From Agapetus fuscipes (lineage: Eukaryota; Arthropoda; Insecta; Trichoptera; Glossosomatidae), in contig OX637361.1 in the NCBI GenBank assembly GCA_951799405.1, positions 11,258,170-11,322,169 on the forward strand: a stretch of DNA of 64,000 bases, given 5' to 3'. This document shows, one piece after another, positions 40,601-52,193 of the stretch. The position numbers and the translations under genes are program-made. A model generated the notes under the pieces. The model worked only from the letters and a program-made list of their open reading frames with translations, was not told the origin of the DNA and ran no database searches. Each line of letters starts with the position of its first letter. The stretch's first letter is position 1.

Positions 40601-43600
40601 GTTACTCGGAAAAGGTATTTTTTGTTTGCAAAGGCCCCTATAGTTACATACCTGTAACGTTTAAAAATCTTTCATTTCTAGAAAACCAAATAATGAGAAA
40701 CACATTTTTTTTAAATTTGATGTATGAAGTGCGGTGTTGTATTTTTTTTGTAAAAATGCTACATGCATGTAGGTACCTAGGGGGTGTAAATAGTAAAATT
40801 AGTCTATTCTTTTTATTTTTCAATTCCCAATAACAATAATACAAAAAGACTTTTGATTTTCATATGCACGCTACATATTATGATTTGTTCATGTGATTAT
40901 AATTACATAAATTACACCGTACATTATCGTCATACGAGGAGAAAGTAAAGTTTGTAACCAAGTACTAGGTATTTACTGCTGATACAATTTTAATGTAATT
41001 TTTTAACTCATAAATCATAATACGGTGTATGTAAAAGCGTTGTCATTCTTTTATACAGCATGACATGCCAAATTACAAAATAAAAATAGCTGCATATCCA
41101 TTTATAATTGTATTTGAAAAATACATCATTACGAGCATCGATCTTTTATTTAGATCAATGATTACGAAAAAATACCTAAGTACTTTCACAAATTATACCT
41201 ATTTGTTTTTTTCCTACACAGAAGAGCAACAAAAGCTCTAATTGCTTTGAAAATATCATATTCAAGAGCCATTTGTGCTAAAAATAATAATTGGAATTTA
41301 TGATTAAAGTATAAACTCGCTTGTTAAAATGGCATAGGCATAAAATGGCAATTTGGTCATCCGCCATTTTATCAATGATGCCAACTGTCTGTCTTTTTGA
41401 ATCCTATAGAAAGAAAACCATACACACTATACTCGTAGATATATTTTTTTTACCTACCGGTTGAACCTCTTTATTTTATAAAAAGTTAAAATACATAAAC
41501 ATTATATTTTTCTCGAAATCAATTTTGATTAAACAAGTGTGCTGTTAAGGAATTGTACGGGAACTAGGAAGACATAAATATCAAGTTTTATAGGATTTTT
41601 AACTGAATTTCCCATCAGAAAGTTTTTTACGCCATAATGGCGGCTTGATTCACAAAGTTTACTTGAATTACCAAATTATAATATCTTAATCCACAGCGGA
41701 TGCCATATTATTATGTTATTTTGATGATTGGAAAGTGTTGTTAGTTGCATGGAGCGAGCACTTACACTTTATTCACATTACAAGATGCGGTTTGCCGCCA
41801 TATTTCGCTTGTACACTAAGGAGGGCCACTGATGTATGGAGAAAAAAAAATTACGCTGAATTTTAATCTAAGAGTGAAATTATGTTGCTAAATGACGTAA
41901 TTTTATTGTACAGAAAGTTTCATTAGAATCAAACAACAACTCTTGTCTCCAAATCGACATTGAAATAATGAGAAATTGAAAAAAAACACAAAAAAAATAT
42001 TTTTACATACTGACTTTAAACCTGAGTTTTGAATTTTATTTTTCATGTAAAACAAATGTTTAAGGTATAAAATAACACATTTGAGAGAGAAAAGTAAATT
42101 ACAGAAAGTAAAATTTTGTTATTGATAACGTAAAAAATCCGTTTTTTTTTCGAATTTTGGCCTGACACTGCGAGACGTTATTTTAGGTTTAATATTTTTT
42201 TCTAATGTTGATTTAAAAAAAAACGTTGCAGAGACTTTTGTGCTGTTCTTCAAAGACATTTTGCTAGTTTTTGTATGATAAACGCAGATGAGATAGATCC
42301 ATTTGCCCACCGTGTGCTGTGAAAAAAAAATGAGATCTCCATCAGATGTCTTTTGAGATGTTAGTGGTTCAGATTTATTTTTCTGCCAATTTGTAATACC
42401 TCAGTAAGTTGCAACAACAAAGTTAATTCATCGAACTTGTAAGAGTCAATTTTCCCACCTTGCATGATAAGAATTTTTAGAATCTTACGTGTATCTGCGA
42501 GGAGTTCACTTAGGTGTTTGTGAAGATTCGTAACTTCGCTATCAGTAAATTTTCTGAATGAGCAAAGCAACTATTTTTTCACTTTGCGCAATCAATTATC
42601 ATTTTAGGTTCTCCTGATGAATATTTTTAATTTAAATAAACTTCGATAAATGTCGGAAACCATCTTTGCAATAGGATGGCACTTGCAAATATCATAAATG
42701 TAACTGAACATAGTTAAACTGAAAAGTAATCATTCTTTTTGAGTATATGTATGTACCTTAAGAAGGTTACTGCTAAAAAAATAAGACATATTATTAGAAA
42801 TCAAGCTAAAGCGTATGCTTGAGCAACATAATTTGCCAAATTAATAAGTTTTTTAAGGGATCCTAAGCTCTATAGCTCGCAGAATCCACCAAGCATAGGA
42901 TTTTTTTCCTGGAGTTTTATGGGCCAAGTTTATGTTTTCTAAGACAAACTTGTATAGATATAATAGATCTGTACTTAAATCTTGTGCGAATAAATCATAA
43001 TGGGTATTAAAGGTTTTTTTGAGAACTAATTGAATGTTTCACATTTGATATCATGCAGAACTTCTGAAGTTATGAATGCTGCCACTTTTCCCAAAACTCA
43101 ATACCTGTAGAAAGTTTTTGCCAATGTAGAAACATCCAGTAAGCCTTTTTTGAAAAGTTGGCGATGCAGCTTTGGAAATGATTCTTGTGAGACTGGCTGT
43201 GGAGATATACATACTCAATGATGATGGTGTTTTATGTTATTTTAAGATTTAGGCGTGTTCTTTTACCATCAATGTATTTTGGTTCGATTATCTAAGCTTT
43301 TTTACGTAGATTCTTTTTTCTATGATTTCTTAGTTACTTTATAACGACTATGGCTGTACCTATTTCCAATAATCATTTTCCCTGATGTTTGCTAGTCAGT
43401 TAGGAAGCTTCACTCTTGTGCGAACACTCCGCAATCTCTATGAAAGGCGCATTGATTTATTTATTTACATTTACAGGACAATAAATGTAAAACAGCACAT
43501 TATTCATCATAAGCTCAACAGTCTTGGGTGGGTTTTTTTTAAACAATATCAGTTGTTTTAGGAGATTTTGGCGTTTTTTCGTGATTTTCAAAACATTTAT

Positions 43601-46600
43601 TGTCCAGTTGTGCAGTTACATTACTGCATTAAAAGATACATTTCATGACACTTTATGCTTTCTAAAAGAATAAAACAAATTTTACCAGTCACAGGGCATT
43701 GAAATAAGTTTCGTATTCAACTCATAGTGACAACGCGCGGTCACAAATTCTTTGCAAAATAGTGAAATTCGACGCTCTCTCTACCCCTCCTACTGCTTAT
43801 TAAGTGAAAAAATAACTGTTTATTTGTACTATTGGTGCGCATTACTATATTTTATGCACAAAAATATAGAAATTACCGTAAAATCTCAATTCCTTATTGT
43901 ATTATTAGCCCTCATGAAAAATTATAAAAATGACATTTTTTCGAAACTTTGAGGCCGATTTGGAGACAAATGATTAATACTTTTACGGAATTTTATTTTA
44001 CACACATAATTTGAACTTCTTTTGGCAACATATTCTTACTATTAGATGAATATTATCCAAAAAAAAAAAAATCGGCCCTCCTTATTGTACACGTTCAATG
44101 CTACCGCGCAAGTTTATTGACTGCAGTCTCCGTATTAGAAAACGCCAGCAACGAGAAGTATAGTAATTGTAGAACCATTAATCATTACCTGATGTTACTT
44201 GCACGGTAATTATATGCTAGCCAAGATCATTGCCATGCATGCATTTTTTTTGTGTAATTTTTTTTTTGTTTTTTTAAGAAAATCCTGTGCGGGAGACTCC
44301 CTAGATTATGAAGACTCTAGGGGTCTATGACACTTGTTGTAGTGCCGCAGAGGTGTACGAGCTTGGTCGTCGCTACAAAGCGCCAATACTCAAGCAAGAC
44401 TCAGTTGCTGTAAGGCTGGATGGACCCTTGGTGACCGGTCATTGGTTAAGGCTTATGAATTCTTCAACCCAGCGAAGAGCACATTCGAAATATTAATGGT
44501 ATTTTTGTGTGCTCCGCCGGGATCCGAATTTCCATTTACGAGTCCGAAGTGTTGCCACTACGGACTATGGACCGGTCCGAGATGAAATGTAATGAAAATA
44601 TCTATCAAAAAAGTTTTTTTACACAGCTAGAAAATATCTGGTTTGGCGCAAAAATATTTAAGTAGGAATTAAGCGTCAAAAAATGTAGTTCTGTGGTTAC
44701 GGAATTTATTTTGCAGTGGAAAACCGCACGTCTTTTAACATAGACAATATTTTGACGTCACCCGGTCGGGTTACTTGGGATAAGGCAAACAATTTTGAAT
44801 TTATTCTACATAAAAAAGTGCAGTTGGTAGCATGTACGTATAGATTCTAAATGGGCTCGGCATATTATAATAAAAAAATCTAATTTTCCCCTCAGTTCTA
44901 TGCCACTAGGGTCCTTCAAAAATGGTCCAACAAAATAATAATTTGCCATTTCCCTAGCGACCCTTTTTGAAGGTTGAAGGTGAAGTGTCTAGTACCAACA
45001 TTAAAAAAATGATACACTGTTTGTTTATGGCAACATTCATTTTTTGTTCTAAATTCAAATTAACAGGTATGAAATTTCGAAAGTAGTTCACGCCCCTGAT
45101 ATTAAGTTCGATCCTTTCATTATCTTATGTAGACATCGTCGCCCATACAATCTACTAATTGACTTCTCGTGTATTCCGTTCAGGAAACAGTACATGAGCC
45201 ATTTGTTTTGCAAATCAGATTACGCGATATTGCAGCGAGTAAATGAATAAATCGATCACGGGGTTATGCAAACGATCCAGATCAGAGAAAAGGCGCGGGT
45301 TGCGCAACGGAACGGCGGCTTCGAATTTCGGAAACATGAAGCAAGAGAAAGTTCTGTTGTCCAGTCGGCTTAAACAAGAAGCAAGAGCATTGCTAACAGT
45401 TCTCATGGTTGCTGTATGAAATTTATAATTAGAACTATACAATATAATCTAAATTGCGAAGTTAAATTAACAATTAAGATTATCAATACACGCAGATAAA
45501 CGCAGACCATTTACTTACCTAGTTTATCTACCCATTCTGTGATTCTTGACATTGAATGGTTGCTTACCGAGCTCTGTTGCCATAGTTCATTGGAGCCGGA
45601 GCTATTGGACGTTTCGCTCATATCTGTGATGGGTTTCTTTAATCTAATGTTGAAGCAAATCCAAAGCCCATCGGAGATAATATGGGAGAAAAGTCTGGGA
45701 GAAACAAGTCCAATGTACAACGGCAACATATTCCAGAAAGCAACCCTCCATTGTCAACCGCCGGCCGTGAAAGCCTCAAACCGAGGAAGCTAGTTGTCAT
45801 TTCTTCTGAAGGCTAAGTAAATCCTGCCGTATCGTATTTTGGGTTGGAAATTATTTGTGACGTTTTAGCCTTCAGCATTGATTGTAAGCATTCTACCAAC
45901 TGAGCTATAGACCGCACTGAAAATTAGTAAAGATAGTAAGCACCTTATCTAAATAATAATTAAAAAATCGTGAAATTTCTCATGGTTACATAATATAAAT
46001 GTGCTTGTATTGAATTTCTAGTTTGTTATATTCACCTTTCAGGGTCGCGGAAGGAAATTGACCGTGCGCATATGAAAGTAAACGTAACTAATAATTGTTT
46101 AATGAAGCTTATGTTGTGAGTTTCACTTTCTTATGAATAATCTAGTCATCCGTTTATTAATGATAGCTTGCACGTATTTTATGGTGCACTTAAGATACAT
46201 CCTCAAACGATACAATACATTAAGTTTATACACATATCCGTATGGGATCAGAAACCACTTTATACCTTCACTTTCTGGTGTAATCTCTAAATCAGAAATA
46301 CATTTTAAGTGTCTAAGACTCGTCAGAAAACCTTTTGAGAAACCGCGCCATTGCTGCAAAGATACAAGAGAAGCATATGCGACACTAAGGACATCGCCAG
46401 ATGGAGTAAGAAGAGGAGACGGTTCTGGAGGGATCACTTGGACCGCATGGATGAAAGTAGGATAGCTCGGATCGTTGTACGCGAAAAAACAGAAGACTCG
46501 AGTATACCAGGTGGTCCACTACAATAATGGAAGGACATCTGGTCTTCTTTATCGCAGCAGAAGATTCCCAAAAAAATATATCAACCTGTGTATCTTTTCT

Positions 46601-49600
46601 ATGAATTTATCTCTTTTTATATAATTTCAGAAAAACCCTAGAATTTCACATTTTGTTCAAGCTCAAATGGGCACTCTTCAAATGATGAGATCCTAAGACG
46701 TTCAGAGATAAAATCATTGTGAGCCATTAAAAGCTGATAACATTCCAAAAGAAGGACCTTCATTATACGATTTACGTAACTGCCTACACAATGTAAAATC
46801 ACCTTTATTTTAATTTTCTTATAAAATTTACCGCAAAAGTCAATTATTTTTCGCATTTTAGTTAATCAGGTCATCAGCCTGTTAATTATTGTTCAACCAC
46901 ATGACGACACATTATATAACAGAGCACTGATGACATAAGGGTGGCCAGAACATGTCGCAACACTCCGTGAGAATGATCGGCGACTTTCACGGTCCGCCCA
47001 TTCCGATTATCTGATCACACTAATGTCAGGCATTAAATCATTTTTCCGCCATAGACAACTGGGTCGTGCTGTAAATCTGACACGCCATAAAACACCGCCA
47101 TTTTGAGTCAATCTTAGGAAGTTTTAAGCAATTTGAATTGACCAGTAGTAGGAAATTTAGCACATGTTGTGAGAGATTGAATGCTTGGTGATCCAAGTTA
47201 CGGAAACTTAGAATTTCAGTTTGTCATAAAATTTTCAAACCTATGTAATACGATGTAGGTTTTGAGCTGAAATCCTTGGAATTCTGATCAGAATATCGAA
47301 AAAGTAATTTAGCCAAAAAGATCGGGAGCTACTGCATTATAAAAAAGAGCCGCAGAGTGGTCGGGGGCAGGGTATGTTATCCATTACAATGACGTCAGAG
47401 AAAAAAGATGGACCGAGAGGATTTCTGACCAGGAGATCACGCGAGGACAAAACAATTAATGGAAGGCCTTTAAAACAATGGTCAGATGACATAAAAGGTA
47501 TTTCTGGTGAATTGATCCAATACCAGAGCGTTGTTCTACCAGCATGATAAGGATCACGTATGCACTAATACTACCATGGATCATACTGGACTGTTCTGCA
47601 CACACTATTGTACCTGTACAGGTGCGCGTAGGTACATTGAAGTTCGTAGCACTATCACCATCATACTAGTGCCAGACTGTTCATTGTACGCATGTACAGT
47701 CGCACGTAGTTACTCCAAGTTCGTAACAGTATGTAAGCATGCAGCCTTACCTCATAGTCCTCAGGCTCCTCCTCCTGCGCCAGCTGCGGCCTGGGCCTGG
47801 CTTGCTGAGGCTTGGGACGGTACTGTGTGGCTGGCTGGGCGGCGGTATACTGCTGTGGCTGGGGGGCGTACTGGGGCTGAGGGGCGTACTGCGGCTGCTG
47901 GACGTATTGTTGGACGTACTGCGGCTGCGCCTGCTGAGCCCTCTGGACCTGGGGATGAATCAAATAATTAAGCTGAGAATGAGAAGGCTGTCGAAAAAGA
48001 TCTTGAAGGCGGAAGGAATTGAGAAGTCCGTTGAAGAAGGCTGTCAAAGAAGGCTGTCCAAGAAGGCTGCCCAAGAAGGCTGTCGAAGAAGATCTCATCG
48101 AGCAATCTGAACAGGATACAGATTATAAAGGATATGACTTAAATAAAAGACGCAAGAGTTTTTTTTCCATAGAATGTGCCAAAGGTATACTATGAAAAAG
48201 AGACACAACGTAACAGCGGTTTTTGTTTTCTCCTCTTTGACTTTTGTCGTTAGAACTGAGTATAACAAGATCTCGCTGACACTCTAAAACTTAAAACAGT
48301 TTGGCACACTTTGAATTCATTTATTTCTTTTTGATTTGATCGATGGCCATTTATCAAGACATCTATGATTGCCACCACTACCCTTGATATCCTCAACGTT
48401 ACCACAGAAACAGAGTACCACAGTTGGTTCATCTACATCGTACAAGTCGTTTAGACTGAGACAGTCATTCGCACTCACAAGTCCTTATTACCCATTCCTG
48501 GTTGTCCATTGACTCGATTGTCCTGTTCCTAGATGAAAAATCTACATGGTGTTGCTACATTAAATAAATGAGCTGATCGAATATTTAAGTAGGTAATTTG
48601 CAAATTTAGCAATATCAACACGGAACGTGCTAGATGAGAGGAAGGAATGATACAATTAAGTATCAACTGAACCCTAATCATTGGAGTTTCATTCCTTTAT
48701 ATCACAGTAGGTGCTCTGGCACACAACTGGATTAGTGTCATCGAAAACACCACGGCTGGCTTATCTAAATGGTAAAACTCATTTTGACAAGAGAACTCCA
48801 TTCAAAAGAACCTAGATGACAGTCGTTTGCACTCACCAGTCCCTGCACTCCACTATTCCTCACTTGCGTGCCAGCGCTTGGAGCGAATCCAGGTTGTCCA
48901 TTGACTTGGCTGTCCTGCTCGTAGATGGGAGTCTCCTGACGACCTCTAGCCGCCTGCTGGTCAGCCAGATACTGCCGGAGCAGGTGTGGGGGGAGGGCGA
49001 CAGGCTGGAGAAGAAAAATAAGTTGAAAAGACATTGACCATAGACACTGCAATGTTTGGTAACACTGCTGTATCTTACTTACAACCCCGACTTTACTCCT
49101 AACGATGTTTTTTTCTTCGTTCTAGTAAAAATTGAAAAATAAGCAATTGGGCACGATTTTAGCCGTTCCGACAGCTTCCACGAGGTGTTTTAACATTATT
49201 TTGAACAATGGCTTGCGGGTATCTAATAAACATTTTTTTGAATGTTGGTTAAAGTGCTTTAAGAGGTGAGCAGGGATGTGGCGCGGCTACTGCCGGTGCA
49301 AGCTGGATGAGGACTGTAACTGTAACTCTGTCGCCATTCCGCTAGGGGTGGCCAGAGCCTCTGCAGAGCTGCCTCCATTTTTTCCTATCCTTACATACCT
49401 CTTTCAATTCATTCATATCCAAGCGGCAAAGGACAGAGACGGATGGAGGCTCAAGATCGCGGAGGCCAAGGACAGATTTGGGCTTCAGGGCCATTGAAGA
49501 AGAAGAAGTAAGGTGTTTGGGCGGACAAGAGTTTTGTCTGGCTTGCTGTGCAAAGTTGTGCCACATTTTAATTATCAAATCAGTCTTGAAGTTTTGTGAT

Positions 49601-50284
49601 CATTCCATGTAGATACATTAGCAAACCCTTCCTTTTTTTCGGAATACATGTATAATAATTATTTGAAGGGTTAGTTTAAATCCCCCTAATGGAAATGAAG
49701 AGACCTTTTATTGTTACGTTTTTTTAATGTCAATTTAATAATTGTGTATGAAAGCTTATAAATTTATTACGAGTGAGTATCCGTTTTGATTAATTTTGAA
49801 CAAAAATCAATGTTTGAAAGTTTTGACATTTGGTCAATATTTAGAAAAAGGTGTCAGTTTTTTACGAAGAATAAGCATGTATCTAATTCAACTAATGCAG
49901 TTCAACAAACTATCATTAAACCAATTTTAGAAGAAATAATAGTTGAAGAAAAACTCTATTACATTGAATTTTACATAATAGTACTGAAAGGTCTTGTTAA
50001 ATTATCCTTACAATTTTATCGTCAAAAAATAACAAATTAGACCCAATTAGCAAAAACCTTATACCTACAGTAAATTTTTACCCCTATTTATAATTATTGA
50101 GAAAAAATTCCAAAGGCGAGTTTTTCATCTTAATAAAACACATATTAACTATTTTATAAACCGGAACGAACAAAAAAAACTTTTTTTTAATAAAAAAATA
50201 ATCACAAACCTGTTGTGCGTAAGGGTACGCATCCACTAAACACAAACTAAAAACTAACACAGCACAAAAAACTAACCCCTTCAT
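37618..50284 (-). CDS. RR-1 cuticle protein (CPR family), five exons, complete
   Basis: Exons 50284-50210, 49004-48837, 47948-47751, 38326-38147 and 37788-37618. All introns are phase 0 with GT/AG ends; 792 nt, 263 residues. The start ATG opens a clear signal peptide (MKGLVFCAVLVFSLCLVDA, then YPYAQQ). Exon 3 is Gln/Tyr/Pro-rich (QYVQQ and PQYAPQ repeats). Exon 4 carries the chitin-binding Rebers-Riddiford domain: GSYSVVDSDGFIRTVTYTAD, then PKEGFKA, which fits the G-x7-D-G-x6-Y-x-A-D-x3-G-F-x-A pattern. The C-terminus is Gln-rich. It lacks the RR-2 histidine motifs, so RR-1, usual in flexible cuticle, is the better call. It is secreted to the cuticle. Intron 4 is about 9.8 kb and full of repeats. 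A TATA box lies upstream. Confidence 0.93.
37828..38118 (+). repeat. Rearranged SINE: tRNA-like unit, 5S-SINE body, second tail type
   Basis: An antisense head scrap (CTACCAACTGAGCTA) runs into GGGTTCGAATCCCAGCGGAG. Then comes the body of the 5S/tRNA SINE (AAATATACCATTTATA, GGTCCATCCAGCCTTA). It ends with CACCTCTGCGGCG, AAGTGTCATAGACCCCTAGA and CCGCACAGG instead of the LINE-type tail. Confidence 0.7.
38700..38805 (+). repeat. 5S/tRNA-SINE body fragment
   Basis: GATCCATCCAGCCTTTTCTA, CAACTGGATCTTGTTTGAGT. Head and tail missing. Confidence 0.55.
39399..39637 (+). repeat. SINE-like family G copy
   Basis: GGTTGGTATGCGGCTGACC through CACCCCTGCTTCAGGGAAGG to TTGCAGCTTAGATTTCGATT. Confidence 0.82.
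39909..40155 (+). repeat. SINE-like family G copy, degenerate
   Basis: TTGACTTATAGGTTGGTATG, CACCCCTGTTTCAGGGCTCG. The middle is worn. Confidence 0.7.
40322..40520 (-). repeat. 5S/tRNA-SINE tail and worn tRNA-SINE piece
   Basis: Minus strand shows GGGCTCTTGAGGTGTGATTC and GCACTCACCAAATACATCAT (40322-40395). A degenerate tRNA-SINE 5' half follows (CTTTCCAAGAAATGAGAAAC) to about 40520. Confidence 0.5.
40560..40640 (-). repeat. RFX/CRE-type repeat fragment
   Basis: Minus: GAGTAACCCGGTCAAATGAT then GTCACAAAT, a worn core. Confidence 0.45.
40641..41816. other. Intron of the cuticle gene, nothing recognised
   Basis: AT-rich stretch with no domain-bearing ORF. Confidence 0.35.
41817..44084. mobile_element. 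DNA transposon, TAAGGAGGGCC ends, perfect 8-bp TSD
   Basis: Begins TAAGGAGGGCC, ends GGCCCTCCTTA, with TTGTACAC directly on both sides. The inverted similarity continues more weakly inward for about 150 bp (for example TTGTCTCCAAATCG near 41952 and its complement near 43955). An 8-bp duplication suggests hAT. Short minus frames (42119-42570) are unrecognised. A 125-bp hairpin-forming piece lies at 43484-43610. Confidence 0.8.
43484..43610. repeat. Small inverted-repeat element
   Basis: GGACAATAAATGT at 43486 and ACATTTATTGTCC near 43590 are exact inverted copies about 90 bp apart, with weaker pairing outside. Confidence 0.6.
44274..44577 (-). repeat. tRNA-like SINE with second tail type
   Basis: Minus strand: GTCCGTAGTGGCAACACTTC and CCCGGCGGAGCACACA (tRNA-like unit), TCCATCCAGCCTTACAGCAA, then CCTCTGCGGCACTACAACAA, GTGTCATAGACCCCTAGAGT and CGCACAGGATT. 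No 5S head. Confidence 0.75.
44735..44815 (-). repeat. RFX/CRE-type repeat fragment
   Basis: Minus: AAGTAACCCGACCGGGTGAC then GTCAAAATATTG, giving an exact TGACGTCA. Confidence 0.55.
44816..45785. other. Cuticle-gene intron, nothing recognised
   Basis: Two overlapping short ORFs on opposite strands near 45511-45793 lack recognisable domains. Confidence 0.35.
45788..45925 (-). repeat. tRNA-SINE 5' half
   Basis: Minus: GGTCTATAGCTCAGTTGGTA, GAATGCTTAC, then CACAAATAATTTCC and GCCTTCAGAAGAAATGACAA. The B box is worn. Confidence 0.7.
46340..46540 (+). pseudogene. LINE C-terminal relic
   Basis: KTSPDGVRRG-like sequence shifts into RRRRFWRDHLDRMDESRIAR, followed by stops. Typical of a non-LTR RT end. 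Confidence 0.5.
47345..47540 (+). pseudogene. LINE C-terminal relic
   Basis: EKRWTERISDQ in one frame, then GRPLKQWSDDIKGISGELIQ in another, an RTE/CR1-like C-terminus. Confidence 0.55.
47560..47735. repeat. Two-copy ~70-bp tandem duplication
   Basis: CTGGACTGTTCTGCACA..TTGAAGTTCGTAGCAC and CCAGACTGTTCATTGTAC..CCAAGTTCGTAACAG are related neighbours, next to exon 3 of the cuticle gene. Confidence 0.5.
47981..48095. repeat. 15-bp tandem repeat in cuticle-gene intron 2
   Basis: About five copies of an AAGAAGGCTGTC-containing unit, about 40 bp upstream (gene sense) of exon 3. Confidence 0.75.
49308..49505 (+). repeat. GGTGGCCAGAGCCTC-family copy followed by LINE C-terminus
   Basis: GTAACTGTAACTCTGTCGCC, GGGGTGGCCAGAGCCTCTGC, then the coding trace KDRDGWRLKIAEAKDRFGLQ and a stop, ending in GAAGAAGAAGAA. 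Confidence 0.55.
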
Positions 50285-50387
50285 TTTTATTTAATTATTT
50301 TTTTCGTATCACAGCGTAACAATTGGTTAACCCTTGTGGGTCCGGAGTGTTTTTGTGTATGCTCCACACACTGGCCCGTGTGTGGTG

Positions 50388-50394
50388 TTATATA
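50388..50394 (-). promoter_or_regulatory. TATA box of the cuticle protein gene
   Basis: TATATAA on the minus strand, 104 bp upstream of the ATG; transcription would start near 50365. A weak CCAGTGT initiator-like site lies near 50372. Confidence 0.55.
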
Positions 50395-50784
50395 CCGCTC
50401 CCCCACCGGCAGGCAACGGGTTAAAGAGTACTTTCCTATCTGCGCCGACTGCATACTCATAATATATGCTTATAATAATTAAAGTGTGTGATCTCAAAGC
50501 AAGACGAATACAAAATTTAAACTAAGATTTTGTAGTTTATTGGAATTACTTTTAATTTCATCTCAAAATTTTGTTTATCATGTGCAAAAACTGTAAAAAT
50601 TTAACCCACTGTTTCATAAATCAAAAAAGAATACTCATAATATAATATGTTAGAAATGACTATAAAGAAAAACAATTAATCTTTTTTCGTACAATGTTTT
50701 ATTTAAATTAAAATAAATTTTGTTTGATTCTACTATTGTATTATTTTATTTGTTAAAAAAAACAAACAAAATATCGAGTCAAGG
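50395..50784. other. Upstream flank of the cuticle gene
   Basis: AT-rich, no gene seen. Confidence 0.35.
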
Positions 50785-51065
50785 CTGTTAAGGCTGAGGG
50801 GGCCAAGTGGGCGGATCTTTCTAGCTTATTTGGAATAGAATAACGTTGGTTCGATCCCCGCCTGGGTCATTTGACCATAACTTCGACCATGGTTCAACAG
50901 ATGTTATTGGGTTATTATTAATTAAGAATTCATGAAAATAATTAATAATGAATTGTTAATTCTATATAATCTATAATCTAATAAATTGTTAATTAATTAT
51001 ATTAATACCTGTTTCTGGCCAGGCAGAATAGGTTGGTGAATTGCATTCCTCTTCACAAATCTAAT
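50785..51065 (+). repeat. tRNA-like SINE (second type), AT-rich insert
   Basis: GGGGGCCAAGTGGGCGG (A-box-like), ACGTTGGTTCGATCCCCGCC (B box), CATAACTTCGACCATGGTTC, then an AT-rich insert and GTTGGTGAATTGCATTCC. Same family as 5390-5600. Confidence 0.65.
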
Positions 51066-51845
51066 ATAAAAAAAGTTGACTGTTTCAGCCTCTTGGCCAT
51101 CTTCAGAGTAACTAAGTTAATTTTTTTCAACATAACGAAGAGCATATTTTGGGTTTTTTTTTGTGCTACGCCGGGAATCGACCTTACGACCTTTCGATTA
51201 CGAGTCCTTAGTATAGCGAATTAATAGACTATAGACAGGTTTTGTGGTTTTTCTAAAAATACTGCAAATATGAGTCATTGGTAGGTATCCCACGGGCCAT
51301 GGTCTTCTAAAAAATAATTATCTAGTTTATAGTTTATGGAAGGAAATGAAAAATAAAAACTTTGTTCAAATTGATTCTGGATATCCCATACCTTCACAAA
51401 TTAATAAACTTTATCACGACATTATTTTTAAATTTTACCTTCCAATCTTGCTGATAAAATATCTTATTTGAAATAATACTCTACCGTGGACTTGACTGTT
51501 TTTGACGTTAAGCTTCACGATTCTGGTCGATTCTTTTTCTATTAAATTAAGCGCTTGGCATTCAAATTTTAGTAATTGAAGTTTTTACAAGTTCTTTATG
51601 TTATTAATTATTAATTGTAGCTTAAAGTATAACTTACGAAGGGGTGAGTTCGTAGAAGACGTTTTTTTTTGTCATTTTGAATCAATTTATAAATCAGATT
51701 TGTAGGATAAATAACATATTGGCGGTTGATTTGCAATGTTGATTTCTAAGGCTTTTAAATTCTTTTTTTCAATTGATGTATTGTATGTATTTTATAGATT
51801 TAATTTAATTATAGCTTGACTTGTATAGCTATGTAATTTTTTAAT
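51066..51845. other. Intergenic, nothing recognised
   Basis: AT-rich. A tRNA-like scrap (TACGACCTTTCGATTACGAGTC) at about 51180-51210 may belong to an old SINE. Confidence 0.3.
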
Positions 51846-51985
51846 TGCCCCTCGGGAGCTGGGAAAGCTCCACTTCAACTGAAATGATTGACGTAAAGCC
51901 GGCCCTATTACCTTTAAAAATAAAAAGGTTCCATTGGCCACATGTGACCCCTTCGGGGATAGCGCGGCAAGAAGAACGATATTTG
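51846..51985 (+). repeat. tRNA-SINE 3' half
   Basis: CCTCGGGAGCTGGGAAAGCT, CCACTTCAACTGAAATGATT and CCCCTTCGGGGATAGCGCGG. Confidence 0.75.
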
Positions 51986-51998
51986 TAGCTTCTAATCT

Positions 51999-52193
51999 AT
52001 GTAATCTAAGTTGCAAAGATATGTTACATTGGAGATTCACATTACATGCATTCTCACAACCCGACTCGTACAAGTTCGCCCTTTCACATGCCTCATGTGA
52101 ACCTACAACATAAAAACCAAATCTCAAATGCAACTGCAACTCTTGCCGTTCTTCCCTGAAACAGGGGTGACATTGGCATAGTGAACCATAGCT
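51999..52193 (-). repeat. SINE-like family G copy, 5'-truncated
   Basis: AATCTAAGTTGCAAAGATAT to CCTGAAACAGGGGTGACATT; the CATACCAACC end is absent. Confidence 0.78.

Noticed and set aside
42119..42570. Transposase of the element at 41817-44084
   Set aside because: Two short minus frames show no motif I recognise; not enough to call.
45511..45793. Overlapping ORFs on both strands
   Set aside because: Short, no domains, within a large intron of the cuticle gene.
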